From the IMG/VR virus record IMGVR_UViG_3300035698_018814, positions 1-53,009 of that record: a stretch of 53,009 nucleotides of DNA. One strand, written 5' to 3'. Source of the stretch: a virus. Below, in pieces: positions 49,773 through 53,009 of this stretch. The position numbers and the translations under genes were made by a program. The notes under the pieces are model-generated. The model was given only the letters and a program-made list of their open reading frames with translations. It was not told the origin of the DNA and searched no databases. Positions within the stretch are counted from its first letter, which is position 1. Each line of letters begins with the position of its first letter.

Positions 49773-49964
49773 TTATTTTGACCCTGCATAATCTCCTATA
49801 AATATAAATAATACTCCTACTAACATAGTAAACCAGCTCCAAAATGGTATAACAAATGACAATCCTCCTTCAAAAGTATTAACAGGATGTAATTGCATCC
49901 ATCTTAACAATATCAATATTCCAATAATAGTAAGCATATGTAATCTAACATTTATTTGTTTCAT
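49773..49964 (-). CDS. two-pass membrane protein
   Basis: A 63-residue protein with two hydrophobic segments (about 10-24 and 40-58) and a short linker. ATGA overlap with the preceding gene. Function unknown. Confidence 0.6.
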   Translation of the reverse strand: MKQINVRLHMLTIIGILILLRWMQLHPVNTFEGGLSFVIPFWSWFTMLVGVLFIFIGDYAGSK

Positions 49965-50335
49965 TTCTTATCACCTGTTATTGTTTTTGCACTCTTCTTT
50001 AATTCTTTCATGAACAGTTGGACTGCTTTGTCTCGCATCTCTGCCTCACTCACAATCCCAAGAAAGCATTCAATAAATTTCTGCATCTCTTTATAATATA
50101 GTGTCTGGAATCTTTCTGTACGATACAAATCCTTGTTATCAATCGCTTCCTTGTACATGATTGATATATCATTAATTCTTTTAACTGCTTCTGCCACTGC
50201 CTGCAGGTATAAAAGCATAGCTCTTTCCTTTATCTCATTGATTTGGGTTTCTGTGTATTCTTCCCTTAAATCTCTGAGCATTGCCCTCCTGTAACACATC
50301 TTATTGACTTTCTGATGAGGAATTTTGTCAGTCAT
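49961..50335 (-). CDS. hypothetical helical protein
   Basis: A 124-residue, mostly helical protein (MCYRRAMLRDLREEYTETQ, YLQAVAEAVKRI). No family is recognised. Overlaps both neighbours by four bases. Confidence 0.6.
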   Translation of the reverse strand: MTDKIPHQKVNKMCYRRAMLRDLREEYTETQINEIKERAMLLYLQAVAEAVKRINDISIMYKEAIDNKDLYRTERFQTLYYKEMQKFIECFLGIVSEAEMRDKAVQLFMKELKKSAKTITGDKK

Positions 50336-50574
50336 ATTCCTATCTCCTTCTTAACACTCTTCAAAACACCTATAAGAGTATCTTCTAAAAAACTTGTTTG
50401 ACTTCCTGGTTCTTCCCTTCGTGCCTTTTGTAACAATCTTACACGCTTATCTAACAACTTCCCAGCATTCTGTTTATATTTATAAACAGCTTCTAATTTC
50501 ATAGTTCTAAGGCACTGCATTAATACAAGTTCATCGGCAAATTCCATTCTTAAATCTTCTTCTTCAAATGTCAT
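50332..50574 (-). CDS. hypothetical protein
   Basis: An 80-residue charged helical protein (RMEFADELVLMQCL). Its start overlaps the preceding stop by one base. Function unknown. Confidence 0.55.
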   Translation of the reverse strand: MTFEEEDLRMEFADELVLMQCLRTMKLEAVYKYKQNAGKLLDKRVRLLQKARREEPGSQTSFLEDTLIGVLKSVKKEIGI

Positions 50575-50822
50575 TATTCCACCTCTCTAGTCACCATCAT
50601 AAATTCGTAATGAACATCAAGCACTTTAATCTTCAGACCATATACTGTTTCTAATACAAGTCCTTTTACTTCATCAGGGGTAATAAAAGTATTCCTGTAT
50701 TTTCCAGTCTCATGTTTCATACCATAATAAATTGCCTTATCAACCAAAAGTAAGTTAGGTTCTTTGGTACATATCACTCTGAAAGCTTGTATCTGTTGTT
50801 CAATCTTTTTTAATAATGTCAT
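50574..50822 (-). CDS. hypothetical protein
   Basis: An 82-residue protein with an N-terminal amphipathic helix and beta segments (VYGLKIKVLDVHYEFMMV). No family is recognised. Coupled to the upstream gene by a four-base overlap. Confidence 0.55.
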   Translation of the reverse strand: MTLLKKIEQQIQAFRVICTKEPNLLLVDKAIYYGMKHETGKYRNTFITPDEVKGLVLETVYGLKIKVLDVHYEFMMVTREVE

Positions 50823-51172
50823 TTTACTAATTCCTCAATCAATCCATCAACTTCAACATAAACATCTGTACCTATTTGCCTCCAAGGAAGTTTTTTTATT
50901 AAAGCTAAAATCTTCTGTGGGTCCTTCAATCCGTTATTTCTATCACGCAGTTTCATTATTTCAAGTTCATTTTCTGCTTCTACCTCTATTCGGCCTGTAA
51001 GCTCTCCTGTTAAAGACAACATTCTGCGTTGTTGATACTCTTCCATATTCTTACAACGCCAACATTTTGTGCATTTGTTTTCTTTCCAGAAAGTACATTT
51101 CTTCTCAGGACAATAATTCTTCTCTGAAAAATTTCTTATTTCGATATTAATTTCATCTGTTCTGTCTGTCAT
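50819..51172 (-). CDS. Cys-cluster protein
   Basis: A 117-residue protein with a Cys group at about 21-40 (CPEKKCTF, CTKCWRC), likely binding zinc or an Fe-S cluster, then a helical region. No named family. It follows the AbrB-like gene. Confidence 0.6.
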   Translation of the reverse strand: MTDRTDEINIEIRNFSEKNYCPEKKCTFWKENKCTKCWRCKNMEEYQQRRMLSLTGELTGRIEVEAENELEIMKLRDRNNGLKDPQKILALIKKLPWRQIGTDVYVEVDGLIEELVK

Positions 51173-51174
51173 TC

Positions 51175-51387
51175 TTATTGCCTCCGTTTCTTTTTTTCCT
51201 CAATACATTCCTGAAACAATTTTCTTACTTTATTATTAATAAGAATTCTTTTTGTTTTATTTTTATCAAATATTGTTCTGGCTATTGCCTGTGCAGGGTC
51301 ATAAATAAAAGCTATCTTACCTCTTCTTCTCAATTCTTTTAAAGGAAGTATTAATCTTCCTTCTTCGTCTATTATTTTTGCTTCCAT
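51175..51387 (-). CDS. possible AbrB/MraZ-like small regulator
   Basis: A 70-residue protein beginning AKIIDEEGRLILPLKELRRRG, which resembles the 'DE-x-GR-h-x-hP-x-x-hR' start of AbrB-type domains. The rest is basic and helical. Overlaps the end of the RHH gene by 16 bases. Confidence 0.45.
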   Translation of the reverse strand: MEAKIIDEEGRLILPLKELRRRGKIAFIYDPAQAIARTIFDKNKTKRILINNKVRKLFQECIEEKKKRRQ

Positions 51388-51542
51388 GCTCTCTTTACAA
51401 CCTCAGCAATAGTCATATGTGAATCTCCGTTCATAAGCTCTTCCATTAAGCTTCTCACTATAGGAGAAAGCTGAATGCCATTTCTTGCTAACCATTCCTT
51501 CTGCTCTTTGGTAATGCTTATTCCTGTCTTATAACAATCCAT
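51372..51542 (-). CDS. ribbon-helix-helix regulator
   Basis: A 56-residue protein starting MDCYKTGISITKEQKEWL, then SPIVRSLMEELM: a short strand and two helices typical of CopG/RHH regulators common in archaeal viruses. It has no obvious ribosome site and begins four bases from a pure A/T palindromic region, which may be its own operator. Confidence 0.65.
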   Translation of the reverse strand: MDCYKTGISITKEQKEWLARNGIQLSPIVRSLMEELMNGDSHMTIAEVVKRAWKQK

Positions 51543-51597
51543 TTTATAATATAATATTATATAATATTATATAATATTCTCTCGCTTCTATTATATT
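51543..51597 (-). promoter_or_regulatory. AT-palindrome promoter/operator of the RHH gene
   Basis: The gap is almost pure A/T with two overlapping TATAATATTATA palindromes. The 22 bases 51546-51567 are identical to 9270-9291. It probably contains both the TATA box and an RHH operator. Confidence 0.5.
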
Positions 51598-51795
51598 TTA
51601 TCCGTGCATTCTTCTACAACAATCAAGTATTGAGTCTCTAAGCTCAGGACTGAATCCTGCTATCTTGTCGTCCCACAATGACTTCTGTACAGTCATGATT
51701 GTTTTTAATTCTGAGTCTCTGATAACAATCCAATCTTCTCCATCTATCTTATCCCAGGCGATTGATACAGGATTACCTTTTAAAATTTCAGTCAT
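51598..51795 (-). CDS. hypothetical protein
   Basis: A 65-residue protein from the ATG at 51795 (MTEILKGNPVSIAWDK), chosen over an upstream in-frame ATG because AGGAAGG lies nearby and the start overlaps the preceding stop. Looks like a small beta-alpha domain. No family is named. Confidence 0.6.
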   Translation of the reverse strand: MTEILKGNPVSIAWDKIDGEDWIVIRDSELKTIMTVQKSLWDDKIAGFSPELRDSILDCCRRMHG

Positions 51796-52084
51796 TTTCC
51801 TTCCTCGCATAACTAATACTAAAATTCCAAAGCTTATTGTTAAACTCTCTTTGATTACTTCCAAGCTCTCTCCTCTTTCCGGTCTTCTTATTAATTACAA
51901 ATACTTCGCCATTAGTCCGATGGAGTTCTTCTGTCTTAGGATTCACTCCCAATTCATCATATAACGGCTTTAGGTCAGCTTCGACTTTCTTACGAATCTC
52001 TACCAAGTCTTTCTTAGCTTTCGGAGACAATTCAGGAACAGGACTTCTTTCTCCTTTAGCATTGATAAATATAGCATCACTCAT
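51788..52084 (-). CDS. hypothetical protein
   Basis: A 98-residue basic protein with a PVPELSPKAKKDL helix region and a basic TGKRRELGSNQRE segment near the end. No family is recognised. ATGA overlaps on both sides. Confidence 0.55.
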   Translation of the reverse strand: MSDAIFINAKGERSPVPELSPKAKKDLVEIRKKVEADLKPLYDELGVNPKTEELHRTNGEVFVINKKTGKRRELGSNQREFNNKLWNFSISYARKEND

Positions 52085-52230
52085 TTTTTCTTTACTCCAT
52101 CTGCATCAAATTCTTCCAATAAATCTTTAATAAGATTATACCTTCCTTCATGATAAGGATTATCCAATGATATTGGTGTATCTTCATACCTTTGTTTATA
52201 TGTTGATAAAGTTTTCATTATGTCAGTCAT
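52081..52230 (-). CDS. hypothetical 49-residue protein
   Basis: A short frame starting MTDIMKTLSTYKQRYE, ending DADGVKKK, joined by ATGA overlaps to both neighbours, the usual style of this operon. Confidence 0.6.
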   Translation of the reverse strand: MTDIMKTLSTYKQRYEDTPISLDNPYHEGRYNLIKDLLEEFDADGVKKK

Positions 52231-52577
52231 TTTTCTCCCTTCCAATTCACCATTACAACATTATCTTTAATACACCATTTCTTGAACTCTTCTCCTCTCG
52301 GTGAATATTGAGCAATGATTGTTGCTGTAATTGCCGCACTCATACCGGAATGGCCATTGAACTGTTGGAATGCAGATTCCCAAGCTTCTTTAGGAGTACA
52401 CTTCTTTTCCTTCCAAACTCCCTTATAAGTGTGTTGCATCAAATCTTGTAATACTAAATGCGTAGTCAATATCATTCCTGTACTATAAAAATTCAAACAA
52501 TTTGTCTTGCAAGCCTTCTCAAAATCTTTTATTGAATATTCTTTCACATAATCTTTATATGTTGGTTCGTCACTCAT
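52227..52577 (-). CDS. hypothetical protein
   Basis: A 116-residue helical protein with a hydrophobic centre (SGMSAAITATIIAQY) and three Cys. No family is recognised. Follows the membrane protein gene by three bases. Confidence 0.55.
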   Translation of the reverse strand: MSDEPTYKDYVKEYSIKDFEKACKTNCLNFYSTGMILTTHLVLQDLMQHTYKGVWKEKKCTPKEAWESAFQQFNGHSGMSAAITATIIAQYSPRGEEFKKWCIKDNVVMVNWKGEK

Positions 52578-52580
52578 TTT

Positions 52581-52784
52581 CTATGCCTCCTTATATCCTG
52601 GTATTTCATCAGGATTTTTAACACCACCTATTGCACACCTACAATTGACATGTTCATCATATTCAGGAGCAGGGCCACCTTCTGAATACTCTTCCGCTTT
52701 ATTTATTATATAGTAAGCCACAATACAAATCAAAATTATTAATTGCAAATCTAATGTCCCTAATAATAATATGTCCCATCTCAT
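52581..52784 (-). CDS. small membrane protein with NCRC motif
   Basis: A 67-residue protein with one membrane helix (about 8-27, LGTLDLQLIILICIVAYYII) and a tail DEHVNCRCAIGGVKNP that recalls the HPNCRC end of the minor head protein at 44.9 kb. It may be a remnant or a small portal-binding peptide. Confidence 0.5.
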   Translation of the reverse strand: MRWDILLLGTLDLQLIILICIVAYYIINKAEEYSEGGPAPEYDEHVNCRCAIGGVKNPDEIPGYKEA

Positions 52785-53008
52785 TTTAGTAACCTCTCAC
52801 CAGCAAGCTCATCAATACTATCAAAAAGTATTTTAATTTTATCTAATTTTAAATCAGAACAATCAGCTATTGTTCCTTTAATTTCTTTCAGGAACTCCCT
52901 AACATCCTCAACTTTAATCCATTCATCTTCTATAAGTTTAGGGTGTTCTTTAGCAAACTTTTCTGTGAAAAAACTCCTTGTATTGTCACAATCAGAACTT
53001 TTAAACAA
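52781..53008 (-). CDS. hypothetical protein, probably cut by the window edge
   Basis: A 75-codon frame with a TTG at its first codon two bases from the end, so the real start is probably beyond the window. Acidic and Lys-rich (KVEDVREFLKEIKG). No family is recognised. Confidence 0.5.
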   Translation of the reverse strand: MFKSSDCDNTRSFFTEKFAKEHPKLIEDEWIKVEDVREFLKEIKGTIADCSDLKLDKIKILFDSIDELAGERLLK

Positions 53009-53009
53009 T

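Overview
The window looks like most of the virion and lysis region of a head-tailed virus (Caudoviricetes type) that infects an archaeon. The viral assignment is strong. A large terminase, portal, Mu F-like minor head protein, prohead protease, scaffold, HK97-type capsid protein, head-completion genes, tail tube, tail chaperone with an apparent -1 frameshift, tape measure and baseplate hub can all be recognised in sequence. The archaeal assignment rests on TATA-like boxes instead of bacterial -10/-35 promoters, a TRAM-domain and an Sm-like protein, a tRNA-His with an encoded G-1, a tRNA-Tyr with C1-G72, oligo-T terminators, and AT-rich surface proteins full of N-x-S/T sequons. The Asn/Thr-rich secreted proteins, with LamG, beta-helix and 'VNDAPN' segments, resemble surface proteins of DPANN archaea (Woesearchaeota/Pacearchaeota style). 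That host guess is inference only.

Layout. Positions 1-476 hold two small plus-strand genes. Positions 470-1835 hold a minus-strand tRNA cluster (Trp, Tyr, Gly, Phe, His, Gln, a degenerate Leu-like element, Asn, Met) interrupted by an HNH endonuclease gene. Positions 1892-2032 hold a tRNA-sized foldable element and a hairpin plus T-run terminator. Positions 2077-9245 form one tightly overlapping minus-strand operon of small genes (RHH-like, zinc-ribbon, HAD, TRAM, CxxCxxCC, glycosyltransferase-like and Sm-like proteins) ending in terL. Positions 9246-9407 are a divergent AT-rich control region. Positions 9408-12404 form a plus-strand block starting with a small AbrB-type regulator, with a terminator, a probable structured RNA and a hairpin around a start site. 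Positions 12405-14082 are a probable lysis cassette: a holin-like protein, a coiled-coil membrane protein and a papain-like cysteine peptidase.

Positions 14091-30000 are the tail: hub, two giant secreted or anchored proteins, a small tail protein, tape measure, chaperone G/GT, tail tube, terminator and neck proteins. Positions 31088-39119 are a block of secreted or membrane-anchored adhesin-like proteins interleaved with small beta-rich proteins. Positions 39150-49228 are the head module: capsid protein, paired decoration proteins, scaffold, protease fusion, minor head protein, beta-helix protein, small paralogs and portal. Positions 49339-53008 are small minus-strand genes, including a ribbon-helix-helix regulator next to an AT palindrome that is repeated at 9270-9291.

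No DNA polymerase, helicase, primase or integrase was seen, so the replication functions lie outside the window or come from the host. Taken together the genes cover packaging, capsid assembly, a tail of roughly 90 nm (from the tape measure length), an unusually large set of host-surface proteins, and exit by a protein-degrading rather than peptidoglycan-degrading lysis enzyme. That last step is inference, and it would suit an S-layer host.
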